Source: Mesorhizobium sp. (GTDB lineage: Bacteria > Pseudomonadota > Alphaproteobacteria > Rhizobiales > Rhizobiaceae). From it: 64,000 nucleotides of DNA. Below, piece after piece: positions 1 through 8,851 of the stretch (position 1 is the stretch's first letter; each line of letters begins with the position of its first letter). The translations under genes were made by a program, and so were the position numbers. The stretch is from positions 1-64,000 of the forward strand of contig NZ_SUEG01000005.1 in assembly GCF_005063415.1 (NCBI RefSeq), in the 5' to 3' direction. Under the pieces are notes generated by a model. That model had not been told where the DNA came from and searched no databases. It saw nothing but the letters and a program-made list of their open reading frames with translations.

Positions 1-296
1 CCTTCGGCAGCTTCTGGCCGGTCGCCGCGCGGCGCATAAGGCTTGCGTGGACCCTCGCGCTTTTCATAAGGCTTGCCTTCCGGAGGCGGCACTTTGCTGA
101 ACGGCCTGTCGCCGCCTTTGAAGTCGCGCTTCGGCCGTTCGCCTTCGGCCGCCGCCGGCCGGTCGCCGCGCGGAGCATAAGGTTTTTTGGCGCCGAAGGA
201 CGGCTTGCCGCCCTTGCCGTGAGCGCTATCGCGACCGCGCGGCCCCGCCGGTTTCGGGCCGGCCTTGCGCGGGAATTTCTTGTTTTTGTCGTCCAT
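1..296 (-). CDS. RluB/RsuA-family pseudouridine synthase, N-terminal tail only (partial)
   Basis: The gene runs off the left edge, so only its first ~98 codons are present. They start at an ATG at 296 (MDDKNKKFPRK) and encode a Lys/Arg/Gly/Pro-rich low-complexity tail in which the motif KPYAPRGDRP appears twice. Rhizobial 23S rRNA pseudouridine synthases of the RluB type carry such a basic tail before their S4 and catalytic domains, and in rhizobia this gene lies divergent from tadA, as here. The catalytic domain is outside the window, so the family call rests on tail composition and gene order. Other RNA-binding proteins with basic tails cannot be excluded. Confidence 0.6.
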   Translation of the reverse strand, partial: MDDKNKKFPRKAGPKPAGPRGRDSAHGKGGKPSFGAKKPYAPRGDRPAAAEGERPKRDFKGGDRPFSKVPPPEGKPYEKREGPRKPYAPRGDRPEAAE

Positions 297-372
297 GTGG
301 CCTTTGCTCGTTTGCGCGGGTAGTAACAGGATCGCGCTCTAGTGGCGAGGAGATAATCGGAATGGAAACCGC

Positions 373-825
373 GTGAAGCGGCAGGATTTCATGGCGCTGG
401 CGCTGAAAGAAGCCGAAGCCGCCGCCCTGCGTGGCGAAGTGCCGGTTGGCGCGGTCGTCGTCGGCGGCGATACAGTCGTTGCGAGTGCCGGCAACCGCAC
501 CCGCGAGTTCGCCGATCCCACCGCCCATGCCGAGATGCTGGCGATCCGCGAGGCCTGCCGCAAGCTTTCCAGCGAGCGGCTCAGCGGCCACGATCTCTAT
601 GTGACGCTGGAGCCGTGCGCCATGTGCGCCGGCGCCATCTCCTTCGCCAGGCTGCGCCGGCTCTATTTCGGCGCTGCCGACGAGAAGGGCGGCGCAGTGG
701 TCAACGGCGTTCGCTTCTTCACGTCACCAACCTGCCACCATGTGCCCGACATCTATCCGGGCATGGCCGAGAACGCTGCAGCAGCGCTGCTGAAAGACTT
801 TTTTCGCGAGCGACGCGGACCCTGA
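373..825 (+). CDS. tadA: tRNA-specific adenosine deaminase TadA
   Basis: The 150-residue product is a zinc-dependent deaminase that converts adenosine 34 of tRNA-Arg(ACG) to inosine in the cytoplasm. The zinc and catalytic motifs are clear: PTAHAEM (His ligand and proton-shuttle Glu) and EPCAMCAGAI (the two Cys ligands). Length is normal for bacterial TadA. The chosen start is GTG at 373, which gives the expected N-terminus MKRQDFMALAL; an in-frame ATG at 391 is possible but would shorten the first helix. It is divergent from the pseudouridine synthase at the left edge, so both are RNA-modification genes sharing an intergenic region. Confidence 0.93.
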   Translation: MKRQDFMALALKEAEAAALRGEVPVGAVVVGGDTVVASAGNRTREFADPTAHAEMLAIREACRKLSSERLSGHDLYVTLEPCAMCAGAISFARLRRLYFGAADEKGGAVVNGVRFFTSPTCHHVPDIYPGMAENAAAALLKDFFRERRGP

Positions 826-896
826 TTTTCTGGTCCGGCAGACGGTCCAAATCCAAGTCAACCAATCCAGGCCAGAAAGTCTCTGGCGCCGTCAGG

Positions 897-1574
897 CTAC
901 CAAGGCAGCCAGTCGAACATGCCGCCACTCTTGCTCTTGGCGGCCGCCTCCTTCTTGAGGCGTCGTTCCTTCTTGTACTCGTCCTCGCCGAGGTCGCCCT
1001 GCGGCGCGGTGGCGGCGGCAGCGCGGTATTGCACCGGCGGCTCGCTCAGATATCTGCGGGTGGTCGGGTCGCCCTGTTTGCCTTCAGCCCGGCGGCGCAT
1101 GATTTCCGCGGCGCGGCCCTTGTCCGAATCGGCCGGAGTCCAGGCGGGCGGGTGGCTCGAGCCCGACTGTTTCAGCGCGGCCTTGACCGACGCCGGATCC
1201 GTCTGCACGTCATCGATGACCTGCGCCTGGTAGGCCGGGTCGTCCTGATGCAGGGTGGCATCGGCGCGCAGGCGGGCACGGCGCTGCTCCGGCGATTCGG
1301 GCCATTCGGCGCTTGCCGTCTCGATGCTTTCCTGCGGCGCCGGCAAGACTTCCTTCTGCCCCGGCCCTGGCTTCACCAGCGTGGGGCGCGGCTTGTAGTC
1401 GATACTATCCTTGCGCTTGGGTGCGAAGGAAAAAGCCCCGGTGAGGTCGCCAGCAAGCTGTGCGCCCGCGGTCTTGTCGGTCCCGTAAGTGGGCGAGCCC
1501 ATGCAGCCGGACAAGGCGAGGCCCGATACGACAAGCGCCAGCAGCGCAACGCGCGCGTAAGTTCTCTCGGTCAT
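897..1574 (-). CDS. putative lipoprotein of unknown function
   Basis: The 225-residue protein starts at an ATG at 1574 (MTERTYARVALL), followed by a hydrophobic stretch ending in the lipobox LSGC. This predicts signal peptidase II processing and lipid anchoring. The mature part is polar, Ala/Pro/Arg-rich, ends in a basic coiled-coil-like stretch (KKERRLKKEAAAKSKS) and closes with FDWLPW. No enzymatic motif is visible. It lies downstream of ileS on the same strand, about 195 bases away. I recognise it only as a conserved-looking rhizobial lipoprotein; its function is unknown. Confidence 0.75.
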   Translation of the reverse strand: MTERTYARVALLALVVSGLALSGCMGSPTYGTDKTAGAQLAGDLTGAFSFAPKRKDSIDYKPRPTLVKPGPGQKEVLPAPQESIETASAEWPESPEQRRARLRADATLHQDDPAYQAQVIDDVQTDPASVKAALKQSGSSHPPAWTPADSDKGRAAEIMRRRAEGKQGDPTTRRYLSEPPVQYRAAAATAPQGDLGEDEYKKERRLKKEAAAKSKSGGMFDWLPW

Positions 1575-1769
1575 GCCAAAAAGTCCCACTGTAGACAGCC
1601 TCTCGATTGCCGCCGGCCAAAGAAAGGTCCGGTCCCCATCGCCTATGCTCTTCCGACGGAATTCCGGCGACAATTTGTCGTCCGGAGTTTCGCGTGTTTA
1701 CCTCAACCACTCGTTAAGGGCAACGCGCGGGGGCCGATCGGCCGCCCGCCGTGGCATTTGTGCACCGCC

Positions 1770-4760
1770 TTAAAGGCGGCTCACAGCTTTCAGCTCATGC
1801 AGGACTGCGGCGTCACGGGCCGAGACGTCCGGGAATTCCGGATCTGAGCCGACATCGGCGGTGTAGCGCCAGGAGCGCGCGCATTTCACCAGGCCGCGGT
1901 CCTCCGCCTTCTCGACGACCACGGCGACGCCCTTGACGTCGTCGAGGGTAAAGCTGCCCGCCGGCGCTTTGCCGTGCACGATAACCAGATCGCTGGTGAT
2001 CGCCATCTCGGCCATGTCGACATCGGCGATCGCCGCTTCGAGCGCGGCATCGTCGAGGGTGACGACCGGCACCGCTTCCAGCGAAGAGCCGATGACCTTC
2101 TGCGCGCGGGCAATTTCCAGCGCGCCGGTGACGACACGGCGAACCTGCCGAACCTTGCGCCATTTCTCCGCCAGCGCCTCGTTCTTCCAGTCCGCCGGGA
2201 TTTCCGGGAACTGGTCGAGATGCAGGGAGACCGCAACCGGATGACGGTCGAGCCAAGCCTCCTCCATGGTGAAGGGCAGCATCGGCGCCAGCCATTTCAC
2301 CAAGCAGTCGAAGAGATGACGTACCACCTGCACGGAAGCCTTGCGCTTCACGCTGGAAGGCGCTTCGCAGTAGAGCGCATCCTTGCGGATGTCGAAATAG
2401 AAGGCCGACAGCTCGACCACCATGAAGTCGAGCAGCGCGCGGGTGATGCGCTTGAATTCGAAGGCGTCGTACCCCGAGCGTACGACTTCATCGAGCTCGG
2501 CGAGCCGGTGCAGCATCAGCCGCTCCAGTTCAGGCATCTTGTCCAGTGGCACCTCCTCGCCGTCATCATGGGCGAGTGTGCCCAACATCCAGCGGATGGT
2601 GTTGCGCAGCTTGCGGTAGGCGTCGATGTTGGTCTGCAGCACGTTCTTGCCGAGCCGCTGGTCTTCCCAATAATCGGTCGTCACCACCCAGAGCCGCAAG
2701 ATGTCGGCGCCGGACTGCTTGATGACGTCCTGCGGCACGACGGTGTTGCCGAGCGACTTCGACATTTTCCGCCCCTCCTCATCCATGGTGAAGCCATGGG
2801 TGACGACGGTGTCGTAGGGCGCCCTGCCCCTGGTGCCGCAGCTTTCGAGCAGCGAGGAGTGGAACCAGCCGCGATGCTGATCGGAGCCTTCGAGATAGAC
2901 GTCGGCCGGCCACTTCAGGTCGGGCCGGTCCTCAAGCGTGAAGGCATGCGTCGAGCCTGAATCGAACCAGACGTCGAGGATGTCCATGACCTGCTGCCAT
3001 TTCGAGGCATCGTGATTGCCGAGGAAACGCTCCTTGGCGCCGGCGGCGAACCAGGCGTCGGCGCCTTCCTTCTCAAAGGCGTCCATGATGCGCTGGTTGA
3101 CCGCCTCGTCGCGCAGCACATTGCCGCCGGCATCGGCAAAGACGGCGATCGGCACGCCCCAGGCGCGCTGGCGCGACAGCACCCAGTCGGGGCGCTCCTC
3201 GATCATGGCGCGGATGCGGTTCTGGCCGGCGGCGGGCACGAAGCGGGTATCGTCGATGGCTTTCAGCGCGCGGCTGCGCAGCGTCGTGCCGTCGCCAAGC
3301 TCCTTGTCCATATAGACGAACCATTGGGGCGTGTTGCGGAAGATGATCGGCTTCTTCGAGCGCCAGGAATGCGGATAGGAGTGCTTCAGGCGGCCGCGCG
3401 CGAACAGCGCGTTGCGCTTGATCAGCTCGTCGATGACAGCCTGGTTGGCGTTGCCCTTCTTGCCATTGTCGTCGATGACGCGCGCCGCTCCACCCTCGCG
3501 GTCCGGGCCAAAGCCCGGCGCGTCCTTGGTGAAGAAGCCGGCATCGTCGACCGTGAAGGGGATCGCAGTGTCGATGCCGCGCTGGCGAAGATCAGAGGCT
3601 GCATCCATCCAAGCGTCAAAGTCTTCGCGGCCGTGTCCCGGCGCGGTGTGGACGAAACCGGTTCCGGCATCGTCGGTGACATGATCGCCGGCGAGCATCG
3701 GCACGGGAAAATCGTAGCCGCCACCCAGACTTTTGAGGGGATGCGAAAGCGTAAGGTTTTCAAGCTCTTCGGCGCCAACGTTGCGAAGCCGATTCAGAGT
3801 GACCTTGGCTTTCGCGGCAGCGTCGTCCGCAAGCTTCTCGGCAAAGATCAGCTTTTCGCCGGGCTGAGGACCAAAGGCGTTCTCGGCCGCCGTAACCTCG
3901 TAGAGACCATAGTTGATGCGCGGCGAGTAATTGACGGCGCGGTTGCCGGGGATTGTCCACGGCGTCGTCGTCCAGATGACGACGTTGGCATCAAGCAGAT
4001 CGAGCGACGTCTGCGTCAGCTTCGGATCCAAAGCTGGCTGCCCATCCTCGATGTTGATAACCTGGCGAGCGAGGCTGACGACCGGAAACTTCGCCCAGAT
4101 CGTGTCCGACTCATAGTCCTGGTATTCGACCTCCGCCTCGGCCAGCGCGGTGCGCTCGACGACGCTCCACATCACCGGCTTGGAGCCGCGATAGAGCTGG
4201 CCGGACATGGCGAATTTCAGCAGCTCGCCGGCGATGCGCGCCTCGGCATGGAAAGCCATTGTCGTATAGGGATTGTCGAAGTCGCCGACGACACCGAGCC
4301 GCTGGAATTCGGAACCCTGCACCTTGATCCAGTGCGCCGCAAACTCGCGGCACTCCTGCCGGAATTCGTTGACCGGCACCTCGTCCTTGTTCTTGCCCTT
4401 GGCGCGGTACTGCTCCTCGATCTTCCATTCGATCGGCAGGCCGTGGCAATCCCAACCGGGTACATAGTTCGAATCATAGCCGCGCATCTGGAACGAGCGG
4501 GTGATGACGTCCTTGAGGATCTTGTTCAGCGCATGGCCGATATGGATGTTGCCGTTCGCATAGGGCGGGCCGTCGTGCAGTACGTATTTTTCGCGGCCGG
4601 CTGCGTCTTCGCGCAACTTGCGATAAAGGTCCATGTCCTGCCAGCGCTTGACCAGCAGCGGTTCCTTTTCCGGCAAACCGGCGCGCATCGGGAAATCCGT
4701 CTGCGGCAGGTAGAGCGTTTTGGAATAGTCGATCGTCTCGGCGGTCTCGGTATCAGTCAT
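1770..4760 (-). CDS. ileS: Isoleucyl-tRNA synthetase
   Basis: The 996-residue class I aminoacyl-tRNA synthetase charges tRNA-Ile in the cytoplasm and edits Val. The HIGH-type signature (GNIHIGHA) lies near residue 70, a [13 protein letters not shown]1 editing-domain motif follows, and KMSKSLGN is near residue 665. An anticodon-binding domain completes the protein. The start is the ATG at 4760 ([11 protein letters not shown]); the ten upstream codons lack a ribosome site and family support. The C-terminal zinc-finger module seen in E. coli IleRS is degenerate: near residue 958 the first ligand motif reads KCARSW, and the second pair of cysteines is missing. This is known in alphaproteobacteria. 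Confidence 0.97.
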   Translation of the reverse strand: MTDTETAETIDYSKTLYLPQTDFPMRAGLPEKEPLLVKRWQDMDLYRKLREDAAGREKYVLHDGPPYANGNIHIGHALNKILKDVITRSFQMRGYDSNYVPGWDCHGLPIEWKIEEQYRAKGKNKDEVPVNEFRQECREFAAHWIKVQGSEFQRLGVVGDFDNPYTTMAFHAEARIAGELLKFAMSGQLYRGSKPVMWSVVERTALAEAEVEYQDYESDTIWAKFPVVSLARQVINIEDGQPALDPKLTQTSLDLLDANVVIWTTTPWTIPGNRAVNYSPRINYGLYEVTAAENAFGPQPGEKLIFAEKLADDAAAKAKVTLNRLRNVGAEELENLTLSHPLKSLGGGYDFPVPMLAGDHVTDDAGTGFVHTAPGHGREDFDAWMDAASDLRQRGIDTAIPFTVDDAGFFTKDAPGFGPDREGGAARVIDDNGKKGNANQAVIDELIKRNALFARGRLKHSYPHSWRSKKPIIFRNTPQWFVYMDKELGDGTTLRSRALKAIDDTRFVPAAGQNRIRAMIEERPDWVLSRQRAWGVPIAVFADAGGNVLRDEAVNQRIMDAFEKEGADAWFAAGAKERFLGNHDASKWQQVMDILDVWFDSGSTHAFTLEDRPDLKWPADVYLEGSDQHRGWFHSSLLESCGTRGRAPYDTVVTHGFTMDEEGRKMSKSLGNTVVPQDVIKQSGADILRLWVVTTDYWEDQRLGKNVLQTNIDAYRKLRNTIRWMLGTLAHDDGEEVPLDKMPELERLMLHRLAELDEVVRSGYDAFEFKRITRALLDFMVVELSAFYFDIRKDALYCEAPSSVKRKASVQVVRHLFDCLVKWLAPMLPFTMEEAWLDRHPVAVSLHLDQFPEIPADWKNEALAEKWRKVRQVRRVVTGALEIARAQKVIGSSLEAVPVVTLDDAALEAAIADVDMAEMAITSDLVIVHGKAPAGSFTLDDVKGVAVVVEKAEDRGLVKCARSWRYTADVGSDPEFPDVSARDAAVLHELKAVSRL

Positions 4761-5061
4761 TCGTCTGCCATATGCGTTGCCCGGCGGCAAAAGAGCCCGG
4801 GCGTTGAACTATCATGATCTGGAAAAAGCGCGAGAGGCCGCGCGCAAGATTCCCGGCGGCTCCGGCGGCGGTCAGGCCGCCCGGAACACCGGGCCTGTAA
4901 TTCGTATCGCAGTCGCGAGAAGACGCGAAAAGCTCGTCATGGCTGGGCTTTTAACCGAGACAGGCGATGTTGAAAAGCCCGAACTCTGATACTTCCTTGT
5001 GCTATGTGCCAATTGCGCGTACATTTGAAGGCAAATGGCCTGCAGTGCCAAGGAGACGTTC
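4761..5061. other. Intergenic region between ileS and the toxin-antitoxin pair
   Basis: This 301-base gap separates two divergent units. Short open frames in it have no ribosome site and no recognisable content. It must hold the ileS promoter (leftward) and the promoter of the antitoxin-toxin operon (rightward). I see no convincing RNA gene. A usable ribosome site (AAGGAG) lies at 5050-5055, just before the antitoxin ATG. Confidence 0.5.
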
Positions 5062-5436
5062 ATGTCGGTCGCAGCAAGGGCAATTCGCGCAACACACGAC
5101 TTTTCCGTCCCTACGGACAAGATCGATCATCTGCGCAGTCTGGGTTTCAGTAGCGAAGAACTCTATCGTATCGTTGCCCCCCGCCGCACGCTGGCGCGTC
5201 GCAAGGAACATGCCGAGCCGCTTTCGCCAGCTGAATCCGACCGCGCCCTGCGCCTAGAACGCATCGCCGAGCAGGCGGATCGGGTATTCGGCAGCCGTGA
5301 GAAAGCCCAGCGTTGGCTGAGAAGCGAGATCATAGCATTGGATGGTGCAAGGCCGATCGATCTCATCGAGACAGAGACCGGCGCCCACGTCGTTTCCGAA
5401 GAGCTTATCCGCATCGACTTTGGCATGCTTGCCTGA
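5062..5436 (+). CDS. Xre/MbcA/ParS-type antitoxin (DUF2384)
   Basis: The 124-residue product has an N-terminal helix-rich DNA-binding-like part and a C-terminal DUF2384 part: RVFGSREKAQRWLRSE, then GARPIDLIETETGAHVV. That C-terminal pattern (damaged-target motif, RP.DL, G...V...L.RI) is the toxin-binding signature of RES-cognate antitoxins. The ATG at 5062 has AAGGAG seven bases upstream. The toxin ATG begins two bases after the stop codon, so the pair is translationally linked. Family knowledge: such antitoxins neutralise the RES toxin and autoregulate the operon. Confidence 0.88.
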   Translation: MSVAARAIRATHDFSVPTDKIDHLRSLGFSSEELYRIVAPRRTLARRKEHAEPLSPAESDRALRLERIAEQADRVFGSREKAQRWLRSEIIALDGARPIDLIETETGAHVVSEELIRIDFGMLA

Positions 5437-5438
5437 CG

Positions 5439-5873
5439 ATGCGCATCTGGCGCATCTCCAATTTCGCGGATCTCTCGGGTCGTGGCGGAACGCTCGTTGA
5501 TGGAAGATGGAATAGGCGCGGGATGCCCATCGTCTATTGCACCGACCACCCTTCCACGGCACTGCTGGAGATACTGGTGCATGCGACGCGCGAAACCGTT
5601 CCGGAAACCTACCAGCTTATCGAAATCGACGTTCCGGACGGAATAGAAATGACCGAACCGGTTATCCATGACGGCTGGGACAAGGACATGGAATCGACAC
5701 GGCGACAGGGCACGGACTTTCTCTCGGCCAATCGTTACGCGGTCATGAAAATTCCTTCGATCATAATGCGCAAAGCAAACAACTATCTGCTCAACCCGAC
5801 CCATGACGATGCGGCACGCATTACGATTGCGGGCCTATACCGTTATCCGTTCGACAGCCGTTTGATCAAATGA
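5439..5873 (+). CDS. RES-family NAD-degrading toxin
   Basis: The 144-residue product is a RES-domain protein. Visible hallmarks are the N-terminal WRISN Arg, the RWNRRGMPIVYC segment containing the second Arg and Tyr region, and ALLEILVH with the conserved Glu. RES toxins (MbcT, Res) deplete cellular NAD+ by phosphorolysis or hydrolysis and are related to ADP-ribosyltransferases. Length and order (antitoxin first, toxin second, 2-base gap) match the type II RES-Xre module. No truncation is seen. Whether it is active cannot be told from sequence alone. The pair sits among core genes, not on the right-hand accessory region. Confidence 0.88.
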   Translation: MRIWRISNFADLSGRGGTLVDGRWNRRGMPIVYCTDHPSTALLEILVHATRETVPETYQLIEIDVPDGIEMTEPVIHDGWDKDMESTRRQGTDFLSANRYAVMKIPSIIMRKANNYLLNPTHDDAARITIAGLYRYPFDSRLIK

Positions 5874-5889
5874 GCCGACGCCTACCCGC

Positions 5890-6702
5890 TCACATCGAGA
5901 AATCGAAGCGATAGGTCGTCGACACGCCGATCATGAACTGATCCCTGGAGCCGCGCTCCTTGACCAGGCTGGAATCGGCGGCCGGGCCCATCAGGCGGGA
6001 ATATTCGCCGAACAGACTGGCCGTCATCGGCTCGGTCACCTTCCAGGTCACCGCGCCGCCCAGGCCCGCCGATTTCACCCCGCCGCCTGGATGATATTCG
6101 CTGAGCCCCGAGGCCAGGGACTCCTTGGCATCAACGCCGTAATAGGCGTCGAAATAGTCCGATGAGGCGAACGAAACGCGCGGCCCGCCCGAAATCCTGA
6201 CGTCGGGCGTCACATCGTAAAAGGCGTCGGCGGCGATGTCGGCGACAAAGCCGTTGTGGGCGCGAATGCCGTGCCGCAATTCGGCGCGGGCACGCAGCCA
6301 ATCCAAAGGATAGAATTCGAAGAAGCCGCCGGCCTCGCCGCCCCAGCGCACCGGGTCGAGACCCTTCAATTCGTCGGCGTCACCACCGTCGCGGGAAAAC
6401 AGGAACTTGCCTGTCAGGCCGGCGCGGACGCCGCCATCGTCGATCAATGCCAATGAGATATTGTCGTTGCGCGAGGTGAAGCGCGCCGCGGGACCAGCCT
6501 TTCCGAGCGAGATGATCGGCGAGGCACTGAGCAGGTACTTCTTGCCGCCCTCGAAATTCGGGGCAACCATGCCGGTGGCGCCGACCGTCAGGTACCAGTC
6601 TCCGGACAGCCAGCCGAAGGTGCCCTCGCCGGCCTTGGCAACGCCGCAGGTGCCGAGCATGAATGCGGCCAAGACCGTCGGGATCGTCGGGACAGACCGC
6701 AT
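5890..6702 (-). CDS. MipA/OmpV family outer-membrane protein
   Basis: The 270-residue protein starts with MRSVPTIPTVLAAF and a signal peptide cleaved near GVAKA-GEG. It then shows the alternating pattern of an outer-membrane beta barrel and ends in the aromatic YRFDFSM. Motifs typical of the MipA/OmpV family include the early PNFEGGKKYLLSASP segment and RADAFYD-like repeats (here IAADAFYDVTPDVRISGG). E. coli MipA scaffolds peptidoglycan enzymes, but most family members are uncharacterised. The ATG at 6702 is chosen because the signal peptide begins there; upstream codons are not hydrophobic. Confidence 0.85.
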   Translation of the reverse strand: MRSVPTIPTVLAAFMLGTCGVAKAGEGTFGWLSGDWYLTVGATGMVAPNFEGGKKYLLSASPIISLGKAGPAARFTSRNDNISLALIDDGGVRAGLTGKFLFSRDGGDADELKGLDPVRWGGEAGGFFEFYPLDWLRARAELRHGIRAHNGFVADIAADAFYDVTPDVRISGGPRVSFASSDYFDAYYGVDAKESLASGLSEYHPGGGVKSAGLGGAVTWKVTEPMTASLFGEYSRLMGPAADSSLVKERGSRDQFMIGVSTTYRFDFSM

Positions 6703-6964
6703 CGTTACTCCATACGTCGAAGGCGTTGGCCGATACAACCAGCCTTGACTGAAGCCATGGCGCCAGTTCGGTAAAATTTGACTTAATATCCGTAGCATTG
6801 ACGGCGTTGGCCGAACTGTTCCGCATTGCAGCCAATTGTGTGCCGCACCAAGATGCCAGACTTCCGGAATGCGCCAGCAGCGACTGTCATCTCCAGCCTG
6901 AAATGTCTCGGCTGCTGTTGGCGTTTCGCAATAGCCGTATGAACCCTAGCTGCTCAGCCAGGGG

Positions 6965-7870
6965 TTACAAACATTCGCGGACAAACATGCCGGCGCTGTG
7001 AAGAGCGCGCCGACCGGCACTCAACCCCGCGTTCCAAACCGGCCAAGCGTGAATCATATGCGGCCAAATTTCGAGACGTACTTTGACGTCAGCCGCGCCA
7101 GCGGCTTCGGCAAGCCGAGTTGCGTCCGACAACAGCGTCTCGGCCGAACCGACCTGTATCAGCATTGGAGGAAATCCGCTCAGATCGGCGAACAAAGGCG
7201 AGATCAGCGGATCGCGCCGACCAACGCCATTGGGAACATAGGCGGTTGCCAGTTCCTCCAAATACGCCCGGTGGATAATAGGGTCGATTGCGTCCTTGGT
7301 TGATAGTGTCGCGCCGGACATCGAAAGGTCCGTCCAGGGCGAAACCAGCCAAAGACACCGCGGCAGCCGCTCGCCTGCGGCGCGCAATATACTGACCAGG
7401 CACAAGGTGAGGTTGCCGCCCGCACTGTCTCCGCCAACCACGATGCGGTCCGGCGCGATGCCTTGCCGCCTTAGAAAGCGCCATGCCGCGAGTGCGTCTT
7501 CATGTTGCGCGGGGAAAGGATGTTCCGGTGCGCGTCGATAGTCGAGCGCGAGGGTGCGCATTCCCATTGCCCGACCTGCCTCGGTCACCATTCGACGATG
7601 ACTTTTAAGAGAGCCGGAGCAGTAGCCACCACCTTGGAAAAAGAGCAGAACCCTATCCCTGTCACTCCCAGGCGCCAGGGACCACTCGCCCGCGAGGCCA
7701 TCGAAATCCACATGCTCGCATCGGATGTCCTCCGCAATCGGCCAGACCGAACCGACTTCGTCGAGCCGCGCCCGGCGTTCGTCCCAGCGGACCGTTCGTG
7801 GTTTTGACGTCAACAGCCTGCGGACCGCGCTGATCTCTATCAGATCGAGGTGTTCGTCCACATCGCTCAT
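6965..7870 (-). CDS. Alpha/beta hydrolase of the hormone-sensitive-lipase family, with QGGG in place of HGGG
   Basis: The 301-residue cytoplasmic hydrolase shows the nucleophile elbow GGDSAGGN (Ser about 149), DYRRAPEHPFPA, SPWTDLS, a candidate acid near residue 249 and the catalytic His in PHMIHAWP (about 274). This is the HSL/bacterial carboxylesterase family, acting on short acyl esters or lactones. The oxyanion-hole motif normally written HGGG reads FQGGGYCSGS here, so His is replaced by Gln at about residue 79. The rest of the triad is intact, so activity is likely but may be altered. It stands alone, with no operon partner. The substrate is unknown. Confidence 0.85.
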   Translation of the reverse strand: MSDVDEHLDLIEISAVRRLLTSKPRTVRWDERRARLDEVGSVWPIAEDIRCEHVDFDGLAGEWSLAPGSDRDRVLLFFQGGGYCSGSLKSHRRMVTEAGRAMGMRTLALDYRRAPEHPFPAQHEDALAAWRFLRRQGIAPDRIVVGGDSAGGNLTLCLVSILRAAGERLPRCLWLVSPWTDLSMSGATLSTKDAIDPIIHRAYLEELATAYVPNGVGRRDPLISPLFADLSGFPPMLIQVGSAETLLSDATRLAEAAGAADVKVRLEIWPHMIHAWPVWNAGLSAGRRALHSAGMFVRECL

Positions 7871-8218
7871 TTTGCTCCCCTAGCCTCATCAAGCGTAGAA
7901 AACGGCATACAGCAGCAGCCACACGTCATCGATAAAGGGCCAATGCCAACGCTGGGAATTTTTCGTTACACTTGCGCCATGGCGAATACACGGGACGACG
8001 GGTCGCCCGTAAACCCGCTTGTCATCTTTTAGCACTGGCCCACCCCCGCACATGATCGAATATTCCATCTGGTATTTGGCCGCTTCGGGTCAAAAGCGGA
8101 GGTCTGGCAAGCGGATCGCTCGGGAGTGTGGCGCTCACAGCCTGCTCGCTGGACGGGCAAGGCGATCGGCGCTATTTTCCGGAACAAAGAAGCTAGGCAA
8201 CCTTGCGGGAGAAGGGCA
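7871..8218. other. Intergenic region without recognisable gene
   Basis: These 348 bases separate the divergent hydrolase and HdeD-like genes. Open frames here have no ribosome sites and no family features. A ribosome site (GAGAAGGG) is present at about 8209-8216, before the HdeD start. I see no RNA gene. Confidence 0.4.
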
Positions 8219-8773
8219 ATGACCGTGCACAGCGATGCCATGAAAGACGCCATCGGCCAGACGCGGGCGAAGTGGGGATGGTTCGTCGCGCTCGGGGTGC
8301 TGCTGCTTGTCTTCGGCGGCATCGCCTTCGGCAATCTGTTCATCGCAACCGTCGCCTCCGTCTTTGTCGTGGGCTGGCTGATGCTGATGGCCGGCGTTGT
8401 CGAAATCATTCATGCCTTCGGCGTGAAGACATGGGGCCGCTTCTTCTATTGGCTGCTCAGCGGTCTCCTCTACGCCGTCGCCGGCTTCTTCGCCTTCGAC
8501 AATCCGGTCCTCGCCTCGACGGTGCTGACCTTCCTCCTGGCGGTCGCGCTGCTTGCCTCAGGCGTGCTCAGGGCTTGGGTCGGCTACAGCCACCGGCCGC
8601 AGCCGGGCTGGGGCTGGGTGGTCGCAGCCGGCATCATCAGCGCACTGGCGGGACTGGTCATCGCCATGGGCTGGCCGGTCAACAGCGTGTGGGTGCTGGG
8701 CCTGTTCCTGGCCGTCGACCTGATCTTCCAGGGCTGGACCTTCATCGCCCTTGGCCTGGCGCTGAAGAGATAA
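8219..8773 (+). CDS. HdeD-family (DUF308) membrane protein
   Basis: The 184-residue protein has six hydrophobic segments arranged as three helical hairpins, the DUF308 layout. Signature stretches include FGGIAFGN, the short polar loop between helices 2 and 3, and the LLSGLLYAVAGFFAF hairpin. HdeD in E. coli is linked to acid resistance; in rhizobia the role is unknown. The ATG at 8219 follows GAGAAGGG. It is followed by a palindromic repeat and the convergent ribF gene, so it is probably monocistronic. Confidence 0.85.
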   Translation: MTVHSDAMKDAIGQTRAKWGWFVALGVLLLVFGGIAFGNLFIATVASVFVVGWLMLMAGVVEIIHAFGVKTWGRFFYWLLSGLLYAVAGFFAFDNPVLASTVLTFLLAVALLASGVLRAWVGYSHRPQPGWGWVVAAGIISALAGLVIAMGWPVNSVWVLGLFLAVDLIFQGWTFIALGLALKR

Positions 8774-8783
8774 TTTCTGGTTT

Positions 8784-8851
8784 GAGCATGATTTATCGGA
8801 AAACCGGTTCCCACTTTTTGCTTCGCTGACCTTCAGTTCGGGACCATGCTC
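8784..8851. repeat. Rhizobial palindromic intergenic repeat
   Basis: This 68-base element begins GAGCATGATT and ends GGGACCATGCTC, with GAAAACCGGTTCCCAC in the middle. The outer arms pair (GAGCATG with CATGCTC). I recognise this sequence type as a dispersed palindromic repeat very common between genes in Rhizobiales. It lies between convergent HdeD and ribF genes and its last base touches the ribF stop codon, so it may also act as a bidirectional terminator or mRNA stabiliser. Confidence 0.7.

Noticed and set aside
1974-4817. Long open frames antisense to ileS
   Set aside because: They are mirror frames of a GC-rich, strongly conserved gene; their composition is that of antisense translation.
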